Assembly: GCA_014384515.1 (NCBI GenBank)
Contig: JACNFS010000129.1
Location: 1-22,459 of the forward strand
Reading direction: 5' to 3'
Source: Dehalococcoidia bacterium
GTDB taxonomy: Bacteria > Chloroflexota > Dehalococcoidia > GIF9 > UBA5629
Length of the DNA stretch: 22,459 nucleotides
Position numbers and translations under genes: made by a program. Shown here piece after piece: positions 7,906 to 14,668 of the stretch (its first letter is position 1; the number at the start of each line of letters is the position of its first letter). The notes under the pieces were generated by a model. The model was not told the DNA's origin and searched no databases. It saw only the letters and a list, made by a program, of their open reading frames with translations.

Positions 7906-8086
7906 AACTGCCTCGGTGCGAACTCGACCCTAGCACCCGACAATTATACATTCTCTGGCGTGACCGCACACGGTACCGGTCTCGATGCGAGCGCATGCCA
8001 CGGGCCCTCGGGGCAGAGAGGCCCCACAACAAAGCACCACCTACAAATAGCACCTCCGTCCGTTTGTTTCTCGTTCTAGCACCCAT
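7874..8086 (-). CDS. Possible small membrane ORF (70 aa)
   Basis: This weakly supported ORF starts MGARTRNKRTEV and has one hydrophobic stretch (VLFVGGALLWGL) after a basic N-terminus, as in a small inner-membrane or signal-anchored peptide. The main support is position: its ATG overlaps the zinc-ribbon stop by 11 bases, and its end overlaps the SNase-like start by 32 bases, consistent with translational coupling. The Arg/Ser-rich C-terminal half looks less protein-like and could be chance. No family is recognised. Confidence 0.35.
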   Translation of the reverse strand: MGARTRNKRTEVLFVGGALLWGLSAPRARGMRSHRDRYRVRSRQRMYNCRVLGSSSHRGSYGDICRSSGY

Positions 8087-8309
8087 CTCGTGATTTGTGG
8101 CGAGCGTGTGGTTTCTCATGTTTTTCAAACTCCGCTTCGCTCACAGGCCTACAGGACTTAAGATCCCCATTCTCTATTGTGGTCATAAATGGTGCCCTGC
8201 ATTTCCAACAGCGGAAGGGCCCCTCATAAGTTGGCTCAATCAACGAGAAACCGTTCCCTGCGCTGCACTCGGGGCACTGTATATTGATCCGGCACGAGAT
8301 TTCGCACAT
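8076..8309 (-). CDS. Small zinc-ribbon protein (77 aa)
   Basis: This small cysteine-rich protein has CPEC at 12-15 and CWKC at 34-37, spaced as a single zinc ribbon, plus Cys2, Cys6 and Cys53. The segment between the pairs (FSLIEPTYEGPFRC) is typical of ribbon beta-hairpins that bind nucleic acid or serve as adaptors. Its ATG overlaps the stop of the PRC-barrel gene in a TAATG arrangement, strong evidence that the two are translated together. No enzymatic motif is visible and the role is unknown. Confidence 0.72.
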   Translation of the reverse strand: MCEISCRINIQCPECSAGNGFSLIEPTYEGPFRCWKCRAPFMTTIENGDLKSCRPVSEAEFEKHEKPHARHKSRDGC

Positions 8310-8533
8310 TACCGATTCTTGCTCAATTCATCACGAGAAATGTTCACCTTGATCTTGCTATTTTTGACCTCGAGCACATCTTGAGGTGAAAAAAAGAGGT
8401 CTCTGTGCGGCGGTTTTCTGTTGACCACAAATTTGCTGACTTCACCCGTCAAGGTATTGTGCATCAGATGGTCAACCGTTCCCAAAAGTCGGCCATTCTT
8501 GTCTACTACCTCGGCTCCATATTTAATTTGCAT
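8309..8533 (-). CDS. PRC-barrel domain protein (about 74 aa)
   Basis: This is a short PRC-barrel-like protein. The domain begins MQIKYGAEVVDKNGRLLG and has the expected beta-strand rhythm: GTVDHLMHNTLTGEVSKFVV, then LFFSPQDVLEVKNSKIKVNI. PRC-barrels occur in RimM and in photosynthetic reaction-centre subunit H and often act as adaptors that bind RNA or protein. Three in-frame starts are possible: TTG at 8557, ATG at 8545 and ATG at 8533. I chose 8533 because the domain starts there and AGG lies just upstream. The stop overlaps the start of the zinc-ribbon gene. Confidence 0.72.
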   Translation of the reverse strand: MQIKYGAEVVDKNGRLLGTVDHLMHNTLTGEVSKFVVNRKPPHRDLFFSPQDVLEVKNSKIKVNISRDELSKNR

Positions 8534-8651
8534 TTTTCCTGTCATCCTTCGCTTCAAAACCGGTAGCTTCTCGGCATGCTAAGAGCCTCGAAGTTCACTC
8601 TTCCACGTATATTGTTTCGGGGCTTTTGCTATTGAGGCATCGGCCGGCGAC

Positions 8652-8921
8652 CTAGGCCTTCAACACAACCAGCTTTGGGCCTTCAGCGGCATCTTCAACG
8701 CTGAGGATCAACTTGTCAGCCAGATCAGCGACATCTTCCCCTATTAGCAACACCTTTGAGCCCTCGTATTCTATGACCTGGTCTCCTTCTGCCCGCCTGT
8801 CCAGCGCTAGACCGAAGTTTTCGGGTGACCTCAACTCTAGCCTTAGGACTATTTCCGGGTCACTTGTATGGTCCAGCAATCTCTCCCTCAACTGTTCCTT
8901 AGCATTATCTGTCACAATCAT
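8652..8921 (-). CDS. IscA/HesB-like protein without cysteines (paralog 1)
   Basis: This 89-aa protein has the layout of the HesB/IscA (Fe-S biosynthesis) fold: an N-terminal helix TDNAKEQLRERLLD, the strand PEIVLRLEL, FGLALD, and the hallmark GDQVIEYEGSKVLLI at about 46-60, then a C-terminal region where A-type carriers have CGCG. It contains no cysteine, so it cannot bind an Fe-S cluster in the IscA manner. Three more members of this group lie downstream on the other strand. The ribosome site GGGAGG lies upstream of the ATG. The gene heads the minus-strand run with the PRC-barrel and zinc-ribbon genes, separated from the former by about 118 bases. Function unknown. Confidence 0.75.
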   Translation of the reverse strand: MIVTDNAKEQLRERLLDHTSDPEIVLRLELRSPENFGLALDRRAEGDQVIEYEGSKVLLIGEDVADLADKLILSVEDAAEGPKLVVLKA

Positions 8922-9346
8922 AGCCCTTTCCTCCCTTCAGCGCCGAATAATCGCTGGTGACTTCCTTAACCTTGTGTTCCTCCGGTGACTCTCGTATAGT
9001 TCTGCGGAACAGGTCAATACTCGCCCCTTTCTATATCATTGTACCCAGCCTCGGGCTGGTTGAACATACAGCATCTGGGTTATTCAAGCAACAAAAAAGG
9101 AGTATCCCAGTATAATCCTTATGGGGAAACCGTTGTGTAGTGGAGCGACCAGGCTGTTTCACGGCGAGGTAGAGCAGTCTTCACGGTTTTTTGTCATATT
9201 GCCAGGATTTGGACACAGCTGCCCTAGTCGGCTTCTGGCTTGTTGACTTGTTAATGTCGGGGGTGTTACGCTGTTACCATATCTCACCAACCATGGGAAC
9301 TAGAAGCTGGGAAGGCATGTCGAAGTGATTGTGTGGGAGTGGGGCG
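8922..9346. other. Divergent intergenic region
   Basis: This 425-bp stretch lies between the divergent HesB-like gene and the response regulator. It contains a small perfect hairpin (CCAGCC, TCG, GGCTGG at 9045-9059), an isolated TATAAT at 9111-9116 and a TTGACT at 9243-9248 that could be a -35 for the regulator, though the 17-18 nt downstream hexamer (TACGCT) is poor. A 41-codon ORF at 9120 on the plus strand has no supporting features and is not called. Confidence 0.4.
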
Positions 9347-10039
9347 ATGAAAGAGATCAAGGTGTTGATAGTAGATGACAGGGAGGTCTTCCGGGAAGGT
9401 CTGGCTAGATTGCTGGAAGAACAACAGCATATTAAGGTTGTTTCTTGGTGTGCGGGCAAGCAGGCTATTGGCATGGTCGAAAAGGTCAAACCTGACTTGG
9501 TTCTGATGGATACGGACCTTTCGGAATGTGACTCTATCGATGTCGTTCGGCAAGTCACTGAGTCATCTCCAGAGGTAAAGATAGCTATGTTCAGCGAATC
9601 TGTGGATCAAGCCAGGCTTTTCGCTTCCGTTGAGGCCGGTGCTAGCGGATACCTTGTCAAGGATCTGTCTGTGGATAATCTTGTCAAATCTATTGACCTG
9701 ATCTCAGAAGGCAGAGTTGTCATCTCTCCTCTTCTTTCAAAGAAATTCGTTGACGAGTTCACCGTGCTCAGGGAAGAGAAGAGAGCAAGGGGTACCGAGG
9801 AGGAATCGGATTTATCAGAAAGAGAGACGGAGATCTTAAGACTGGTAGCCGAAGGCTACACCAATAAGGAGATAGCCCAGAAACTGTGCATTGCTGAGAA
9901 TACAGCCAAGGTTCATGTCAAGAATATTCTGCAGAAACTGGAATTGCGTAATCGGCAACAAGCGGCAGCATATGCCGCGGAGCACGGCCTGGTAACCGGA
10001 GTAGGCGATGGGGAGGACGATCACGAAAGCGGTGACTAG
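9347..10039 (+). CDS. NarL/FixJ-family (LuxR-type) response regulator, orphan
   Basis: This is a two-domain response regulator of 230 aa. The receiver domain (about 1-120) has the acidic pair Asp10/Asp11 in VDDREVFREGL, the phospho-acceptor Asp55 in LVLMDTDLSE, the switch residue Ser83 in AMFSES and Lys105 in GYLVKDLS. The DNA-binding domain carries the LuxR signature LSERETEILRLVAEGYTNKE and then IAENTAKVHVKNILQKL (156-198). An acidic tail follows. The frame opens at TTG 9329, but the ATG at 9347 has a GGAG site 7 bases upstream and starts directly at the receiver strand, so it is preferred. No histidine kinase lies in the window, so its input is unknown. Transcription ends at the strong terminator just downstream. 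Confidence 0.93.
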   Translation: MKEIKVLIVDDREVFREGLARLLEEQQHIKVVSWCAGKQAIGMVEKVKPDLVLMDTDLSECDSIDVVRQVTESSPEVKIAMFSESVDQARLFASVEAGASGYLVKDLSVDNLVKSIDLISEGRVVISPLLSKKFVDEFTVLREEKRARGTEEESDLSERETEILRLVAEGYTNKEIAQKLCIAENTAKVHVKNILQKLELRNRQQAAAYAAEHGLVTGVGDGEDDHESGD

Positions 10040-10078
10040 CGGCCAATAACAGAAAGCGAAATAACCAAAAGCATGTCC

Positions 10079-10110
10079 AAAGGGGTTATCGTGAGATAAC
10101 CCCTTTTTTT
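10079..10110 (+). terminator. Rho-independent terminator of the response regulator
   Basis: A perfect stem GGGGTTATC/GATAACCCC (10082-10090 and 10095-10103) with a GTGA tetraloop is followed by seven T residues. Flanking A and T residues extend the stem. This is a textbook intrinsic terminator, 43 bases after the stop codon. Confidence 0.95.
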
Positions 10111-10214
10111 GCTTGAAATACCCTACATGCGGTATGGCTGCGGAGTTTGGCCTGCGATACAATACTTCTGTGGGGATGAAAATGCTTGGTTTGAATGTGT
10201 TAGTGACATGCCAA

Positions 10215-10229
10215 TTGACGGTTGGTCAA
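10215..10229. promoter_or_regulatory. Possible operator-like palindrome
   Basis: TTGAC, five bases, then GTCAA forms a short perfect inverted repeat about 55 bases before the small membrane gene. It could be a regulator site or a -35 element (TTGACG), but a 15-bp palindrome can occur by chance. Confidence 0.2.
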
Positions 10230-10282
10230 AGGTCGATGCTCATAAGTGGATAGGGAGCAGCACAAGATGGCAGAGAACTACT

Positions 10283-10495
10283 ATGGCGAAGTCTGATTGG
10301 CTCTGGTTTTACCTGATGTGGGCAGGTTTCATTATATCCCTCCCCGTCGTCTATTTGCATCACGTGTTCAAGGAGACGGTCGTGTGCCGTCAGCCAAAAG
10401 GTGTCCGTTTCAAAAGGGTGCCGGTCAAAGGAGAATCACCTGGCGAAGATAGAAGCAATGCTGATGTGATGGGGAGTGGGCCTTCGAGTCTATGA
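10283..10495 (+). CDS. Small single-pass membrane protein (70 aa)
   Basis: This hypothetical protein starts MAKSDWLWFYLMWAGF and has one strong transmembrane segment (about residues 5-27, WLWFYLMWAGFIISLPVVYLH), then a basic cytoplasmic-looking tail (KGVRFKRVPVKGE). The same frame extends upstream to 10109, but that part overlaps the terminator and does not look protein-like. The ribosome site is weak (AGAGAA). No family is recognised. It precedes the second HesB-like gene on the same strand. Confidence 0.5.
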   Translation: MAKSDWLWFYLMWAGFIISLPVVYLHHVFKETVVCRQPKGVRFKRVPVKGESPGEDRSNADVMGSGPSSL

Positions 10496-10545
10496 GTCTT
10501 TCGTAGTCTTCTGACCGGAGTGGAAGGTCACCAAAGAGAGAGATC

Positions 10546-10863
10546 ATGATGCTAGTAATTACCGCGAAAGCCAAAGAAAAGTTGAGAGAGATTGCGGAAA
10601 AGGAAGCTCCAGAGACTGGTCCGCACGACGCTGCCACTGCGCTTAGGCTTCGCCTGAGCGGTCTGGATAACGGCAGCCACAGCATCGAATGCCGATTCGG
10701 TATCGACCAGGCGCAAGCAGGGGATGAAGTTGAAGATATCGGCGGAGCGAAGCTGGTTATTGACCCATCATCATTCGGGTATCTGCGTCGCATAAGTGCG
10801 ATTCTAGATTTATCACAAGTAGGCCCGGGAGAACAGCTTATTCTGATAATTGAAGGGAGTTAA
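10546..10863 (+). CDS. IscA/HesB-like protein lacking the CxC motif (paralog 2)
   Basis: At 105 aa this is the longest of the four HesB-like proteins in the window. It shows the N-terminal helix ITAKAKEKLREIAEKE, the strand TALRLRL, then AGDEVEDIGGAKLVIDPSSFGYLRRI at about 64-89, which closely follows the A-type carrier pattern (DxxSxxYL). The C-terminal CGCG-type cysteines are absent, and the only cysteine is in IECRFG. A non-cluster role is inferred. It sits 55 bases upstream of the tubulin-like gene on the same strand. ATG 10546 and ATG 10549 are equally possible starts. Confidence 0.75.
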   Translation: MMLVITAKAKEKLREIAEKEAPETGPHDAATALRLRLSGLDNGSHSIECRFGIDQAQAGDEVEDIGGAKLVIDPSSFGYLRRISAILDLSQVGPGEQLILIIEGS

Positions 10864-10918
10864 CAACAGGTCTGTTCAGCATCGAATCAACTTGCAAGCG
10901 GGAAGCAAGGAGGTAGCC

Positions 10919-12100
10919 GTGAAATTAATGATTATTGCGTTAGGGCAGTGTGGCTCCCGAGTTGGGGATGAGTTTGTTCGCCTGAATAAGCGGGCACAAT
11001 CGCAGTGGGGCATAAACATAGTTACGGGAGTCTTTGCTGTCAACACAGACCAGACTGACCTCAGCGGCTTGTCTGATATCGGTTCGGACTACATGCATCG
11101 TATTCTAATCGGCGGGCGCAGGACCTATGGCCACGGTGTTGGCAAGGTAAACGAGATGGGCGCTGAATTGGCCAGGGACGACGGTGATAAGGTTATCGAT
11201 GCTGTGAGAACTGCACGCAATTTCTATCAGACCGACGCTTTCCTGCTCATCGCGGGCGGAGCTGGCGGCACTGGCTCCGGGGCCATATCAATAATTGCCC
11301 AGATGATCAAAGAGCGTTACATAGGCAAACCGGTGTTTGCTCTCATCGTTCTCCCGTTCGAGCACGAAGAGACGGCCGAGCTGAGAAGCGTATATAACAC
11401 AGCGACCTGTCTCAAATCCATCCACTCAGTAGCTGATGCTGTCTTCCTGGCTGACAACCAGCGGTATGTCAGAAAAGACGCCAGCCTGGCAATGAACCTA
11501 CAGAGAATAAACTCAAGAATCGTTGAGCCATGGTACGATATGATGTGTGCCGGCGAGATAACCAAGTACAGTCATGTTGGCGCCAAGACATTGGACGCGG
11601 GCGACATTATGCAGTCCCTCGACGGCTGGACAGCCATCGGTGTCGGCAGAGCCGACATACCGCGTGGCCTACATTTCTCCCGGCAAGAGGGTAAAGACAG
11701 CTTCAAGGAAAAGACCGACGAGAATCTAAGAGCCATGCAGGCCATGGATGCCGCTGTGAGTGAACTTTCCATCACGTGCAGTCCTGAGGATGCTGGTAGG
11801 GCTCTTTATCTCTTGTCTGCCCCGGCCAAGGAAATGACTATGGACATTGCCAAGGGTCTCGGCGATTATCTCAGAGAGATGGCAGAAAACGCTGTAATCA
11901 GGGCCGGTGACTTCCCTAGAGGGGGAAGCTCTGTCGATGTCACCATAATATTCTCTCAGTTGGCTTTTGTGCAGAAGATAAGGGACTACTACGACCGAGC
12001 CTCAGCCTTTGCCGACACTCAGAAGGAACGCATAAAGGAAACGACCGGCCGGCTCCGCGACATGGAGGACGCATCTAAAGGATTGCCGAGCTTAATCTAG
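10919..12100 (+). CDS. Tubulin/FtsZ-like GTPase (paralog B, 393 aa)
   Basis: This protein has the full set of tubulin-superfamily nucleotide motifs: LGQCGSRVGDEF at 8-19 (GQCG as in tubulin), FAVNTDQTDL at 39-48, the exact tubulin signature pattern AGGTGSG at 115-121, and the T7-type loop TLDAGDI with Asp226 and Asp229, which aligns with the catalytic NVDFAD loop of FtsZ except for Thr in place of Asn. It should bind GTP and may polymerise. The frame opens at 10850, but the GTG at 10919 has a perfect AAGGAGGT site four bases upstream and gives a protein of exactly the length of paralog C, so it is the start. The two are highly similar throughout, including the C-terminal KERIKETTGRLRDMED helix. 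The partner and function are unknown. Confidence 0.92.
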   Translation: MKLMIIALGQCGSRVGDEFVRLNKRAQSQWGINIVTGVFAVNTDQTDLSGLSDIGSDYMHRILIGGRRTYGHGVGKVNEMGAELARDDGDKVIDAVRTARNFYQTDAFLLIAGGAGGTGSGAISIIAQMIKERYIGKPVFALIVLPFEHEETAELRSVYNTATCLKSIHSVADAVFLADNQRYVRKDASLAMNLQRINSRIVEPWYDMMCAGEITKYSHVGAKTLDAGDIMQSLDGWTAIGVGRADIPRGLHFSRQEGKDSFKEKTDENLRAMQAMDAAVSELSITCSPEDAGRALYLLSAPAKEMTMDIAKGLGDYLREMAENAVIRAGDFPRGGSSVDVTIIFSQLAFVQKIRDYYDRASAFADTQKERIKETTGRLRDMEDASKGLPSLI

Positions 12101-12208
12101 CCACTCCGAGTCCATGTCCTTGCCAAGCTCATCTAACAGAGAGGTCAGTCTACGAAAAGGAGAAGCACGAAGAGCGAAGTATCCTGAGACCTGATTGGGA
12201 GGGATGTC

Positions 12209-12811
12209 ATGTCCAAACGTGGTCGAGCAAAGAAAAAGAATAAGCAACAGCAGCAGCAACGTCACATTTCGACACCATCAGCTAACACGATAGAGGCTGC
12301 CCATCCTCTACCCACCGCAGCCAAACTCCGGTCCGACAAAGAGACTGTGGAGGTCTCAAATCACCTCATTGTCCGGGCTCCAGCGGAGCACTGCTTTAAC
12401 ATACTAGCCAAGCAGCTTGAAGAGACGCCGAAGTGGGACCCGATGGTAGTCGATGTCAAGCCGCTATCCCCCAGAAGACGCCAAACCGAGGCAACGAGCC
12501 TTATCACATTCAGGCTAGGCAGAAAGGAGGTTAAAACCCTCGCCATGATCTCCTCGTATCACCCTAACCGATCGATAGCCTGGGTTTCCAGTGACAGGCC
12601 TAGGGTGAGGGAGGATTGGACGCTTGAGCCAGGGCGAAATGGCACGGCCATTAGCGTTACTCTTAGCTACGATGCTCCGCGGTCGGTTGTAAGTAGCTTT
12701 CTTGATAGGTTCATGCGGGAGCAAATAGAGCAGGCTATCAATCAAATACTCAGCAAGTTCAGGGAATTTGCTGAGAGTAGCAGTGACCAGCGAAATGACC
12801 ACAAAGAATGA
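12209..12811 (+). CDS. SRPBCC/START-fold protein with basic N-terminus (200 aa)
   Basis: The central part (about 45-190) has the SRPBCC/polyketide-cyclase-like layout: VSNHLIVRAPAEHCFNIL at the start, KWDPMVVDVKPL, a central beta-sheet (SLITFRLGRKEVKTLAMI, SIAWVSSD), DWTLEPGRNGTAISVTLSYD and the long C-terminal helix FLDRFMREQIEQAINQILSKFREF. This fold binds hydrophobic ligands. The first 45 residues are unusual: a Lys/Arg cluster and a glutamine run (KKKNKQQQQQR). GGGAGG precedes the ATG. The ligand is unknown. It heads a run of small genes on this strand. Confidence 0.8.
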   Translation: MSKRGRAKKKNKQQQQQRHISTPSANTIEAAHPLPTAAKLRSDKETVEVSNHLIVRAPAEHCFNILAKQLEETPKWDPMVVDVKPLSPRRRQTEATSLITFRLGRKEVKTLAMISSYHPNRSIAWVSSDRPRVREDWTLEPGRNGTAISVTLSYDAPRSVVSSFLDRFMREQIEQAINQILSKFREFAESSSDQRNDHKE

Positions 12812-12833
12812 ACCGACCAGGAGAAGTCGTGGG

Positions 12834-13106
12834 ATGAGCCAAGAAATCCGTTTTGAAACAATTACAATGAAAGATGATACATCAGGCAAAGATATAGACG
12901 GCGTGGCTGTTATCCGTGGCGGGCACCGAGTATCGGTATTACCTGACGCAGATAGGCTAAACCGTGCCCTTAGTCTGCCCCTTGAGGAAATCGAGCATGT
13001 TGCCAACAACCTGCGCGAACTTTTAAACAGAGACCCGACCGCGGATGAGCGGGAGTTCTGGCGAGCGATTCTTGATTTTCGGCGAAGCCAGAACCAGAGG
13101 GGCTGA
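12834..13106 (+). CDS. Hypothetical protein (91 aa)
   Basis: Not recognised. It starts MSQEIRFETITMKDD, is mixed charged, has a central strand pair (GVAVIRGGHRVSVLPD) and two predicted helices (LNRALSLPLEEIEHVANNLRELL and DEREFWRAILDFRRS). The frame is open from 12768, but AGGAG lies 10 bases before the ATG at 12834, which is a better start than the ATG at 12795 that overlaps the previous gene. Spacing to the SRPBCC gene is 22 bases, so they are probably co-transcribed. Confidence 0.6.
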   Translation: MSQEIRFETITMKDDTSGKDIDGVAVIRGGHRVSVLPDADRLNRALSLPLEEIEHVANNLRELLNRDPTADEREFWRAILDFRRSQNQRG

Positions 13107-13277
13107 AGAAAACGTAAAGTCAGTCAAAGCCTGCTGTACAATGCGAAGCACTGACTATGGGCGCGATTAAACCGATGAGCCGTAGGCCGGTTAAGCATGG
13201 AGAGGCTCAGTGAGAAAGAACTATAGAGAGAGTCGAAAGCAAAGACGCTGGCAACAGGTTTGTATAGGTGATTGCGC

Positions 13278-13538
13278 ATGGTAGCGGTGACTGAACGAGC
13301 AGCCAGGGAATTGAAGGCAAAGCTGCTGGGTGAGACCTCACATCCAGAGGTTGGCCTCAGGCTACTACCCACTCCGGGTGGTAGGTTTATGTTGGTCTTA
13401 GACACCGAGCTATCTGGAGACCAGGTCATAGAGTATCAGGGTTCCAAGGTTCTCCTCGTCGGCATTGAGTATTTTCGTGCCCTCGAAGCGGTAACCATAG
13501 ATTGCCAAGATACCCATCAGGGGCTGTTCTGTTTGTGA
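13278..13538 (+). CDS. IscA/HesB-like protein lacking the CxC motif (paralog 3)
   Basis: This 86-aa protein follows the same plan as its neighbours: helix TERAARELKAKLLGE, strand PEVGLRLLP, GGRFMLVLD, the GDQVIEYQGSKVLLVG hallmark, then DCQDTHQGLFCL. It has two cysteines but not the CGCG arrangement of A-type carriers. An upstream in-frame TTG at 13272 exists. The ATG at 13278 has AGGTG at a better distance and is chosen. It lies 22 bases before paralog 4, the closest relative in the window, suggesting tandem duplication. Confidence 0.75.
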   Translation: MVAVTERAARELKAKLLGETSHPEVGLRLLPTPGGRFMLVLDTELSGDQVIEYQGSKVLLVGIEYFRALEAVTIDCQDTHQGLFCL

Positions 13539-13560
13539 GATAACAGCGAGGAGGTAAGAA

Positions 13561-13833
13561 ATGCTAAACGTGGCTGAAAGTGCCAAGCAAATGCTGAAGG
13601 AGGCCCTAGCAGCCAAGACGGATGATCCAGAGGTTACCTTGAAGTTGGTGACTAACGAATCTGGGCGGTTTACTTTAGTACTGGGCCAAGAGAAGGAAGG
13701 CGACCAGGTGGTAGAACACGAGGGGTCGAAAGTCCTATTAATAGACGGGGAACTATCCGTACTTCTCGAGGGACGGACGCTCGACTGCCAGGACAGTCCT
13801 GAGGGCCGCTGGCTTATGATGTCCAAAGCGTAA
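13561..13833 (+). CDS. IscA/HesB-like protein lacking the CxC motif (paralog 4)
   Basis: This 90-aa protein has helix AESAKQMLKEALAAK, strand PEVTLKLV, GRFTLVLGQ, GDQVVEHEGSKVLLIDGE and a tail DCQDSPEGRWLMM that mirrors paralog 3 (DCQDTHQGLF). It has a single cysteine, and the Fe-S-binding CxC is absent. A strong GAGGAGGT ribosome site lies 6 bases before the ATG. It is tandem with paralog 3. It is expected to share the IscA-like beta fold, with an unknown ligand or partner. Confidence 0.78.
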   Translation: MLNVAESAKQMLKEALAAKTDDPEVTLKLVTNESGRFTLVLGQEKEGDQVVEHEGSKVLLIDGELSVLLEGRTLDCQDSPEGRWLMMSKA

Positions 13834-13889
13834 CTTGAGGTTGCTGGGGAAATTACAGGCCAAAGCGAAAGGCCAGCCTGGTTAGAGCT

Positions 13890-13988
13890 ATGGGAAAGAA
13901 AGGAAAGCAGAAGAAAGCAGGCCAAAAGGCGCACAAGACGAGTTCCGACTATCTCAGGAAAGGCCCAAAGAAATCTAGGGCCGGTTAA
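13890..13988 (+). CDS. Possible very basic small protein (32 aa)
   Basis: This small ORF begins MGKKGKQKKAGQKAHKTSS and ends KGPKKSRAG. Eleven of 32 residues are Lys and two are Arg. Its composition resembles the N-terminus of the SRPBCC protein (MSKRGRAKKKNK) and small nucleic-acid-binding tails. It sits between paralog 4 and the RRM gene in the same orientation with short gaps (56 and 33 bases). The ribosome site is weak. It may be a real small RNA- or DNA-binding peptide. Confidence 0.4.
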   Translation: MGKKGKQKKAGQKAHKTSSDYLRKGPKKSRAG

Positions 13989-14021
13989 ACTTGAGCAGAA
14001 GCAAAGTGAAGGGGCAGCAAT

Positions 14022-14348
14022 ATGAATATCCATGTGGGTAACTTGTCCTATGAGGTAACTGGAGAGGAGTTGCGGCAAGAATTCATGGCTTTTGGAGAGG
14101 TGAAATGTGCAACTATCGTCAAAGACAAACATAGCGGGCAATCTAGGGGATTTGCATTTGTCGAAATGACATCGAGTTCCGAAGGCCAAGCGGCAATTGA
14201 TGGCCTCACAGGAAAAACACTAAACGACCGGACGCTTGATGTTAGCGAGGCTCGCCCTCGTTCTGACAGTAGAGGTGGCAGACCCCACGGAAGGAAGACA
14301 GGCGGCGGGTTTCGTGGAGGTGGCAGGCCAAGACAGAGAAGATACTGA
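14022..14348 (+). CDS. RRM-type RNA-binding protein with Gly/Arg tail (108 aa)
   Basis: This single RNA recognition motif protein is of the kind found in cyanobacteria and some other bacteria. RNP2 is IHVGNL at 3-8 and RNP1 is RGFAFVEM at 42-49. Both carry the aromatic residue expected in RNP1 (Phe44, Phe46). The RRM ends near 82, followed by a tail rich in Arg and Gly (GGGFRGGGRPRQRRY) that adds nonspecific RNA affinity. Bacterial members are often cold-induced. GAAGGGG lies before the ATG. It belongs to the run of small plus-strand genes. Confidence 0.93.
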   Translation: MNIHVGNLSYEVTGEELRQEFMAFGEVKCATIVKDKHSGQSRGFAFVEMTSSSEGQAAIDGLTGKTLNDRTLDVSEARPRSDSRGGRPHGRKTGGGFRGGGRPRQRRY

Positions 14349-14482
14349 ATCACCTGGTCATTGGCATCCGTGCACCTTTGGAAACAAGTCTTCAGCAAGC
14401 TCGCCGATGTAACAAAACCCCATGAATTGCTCTAAAGCGATTTACAAATACACTACACAAGGAAGTTTGATGGGGAGTTCGG

Positions 14483-14668
14483 ATGCAGCAAACCGAGAAA
14501 CCGTTGGAAATGTTGGACCAGCGCCTCCATAACCTTGATTCAGTAGTTACCGCCTTGGAGGAACGAGTCATGAGGCAACCTGTCAGCTTTGAAGTCGCGT
14601 GTCTCAAATGCGGCAGCATTGTCCAAGTAACACTGACTGGTAATGCCAGGCTGAGTACCGAAGCCTAG
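14483..14668 (+). CDS. Small coiled-coil plus CxxC protein (61 aa)
   Basis: This unrecognised small protein has an N-terminal helix of heptad character (LEMLDQRLHNLDSVVTALEE, about 8-27) followed by CLKCG at 40-44, a half zinc-knuckle. GGGGAG lies 5 bases before the ATG, which supports it as a real gene. A single CxxC suggests metal binding as a dimer through the coiled coil; this is an inference. Confidence 0.55.
   Translation: MQQTEKPLEMLDQRLHNLDSVVTALEERVMRQPVSFEVACLKCGSIVQVTLTGNARLSTEA

Noticed and set aside
9120..9245. 41-codon plus-strand ORF before the response regulator
   Set aside because: No ribosome site and no protein-like features.
10109..10282. Upstream extension of the small membrane ORF
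   Set aside because: It begins inside the T-tract of the terminator and is not protein-like; the ATG at 10283 gives a coherent transmembrane protein.
13410..14189. Minus-strand 259-codon ORF
   Set aside because: It is antisense to three well-supported plus-strand genes with good ribosome sites; composition is Ser/Leu-rich and shadow-like.
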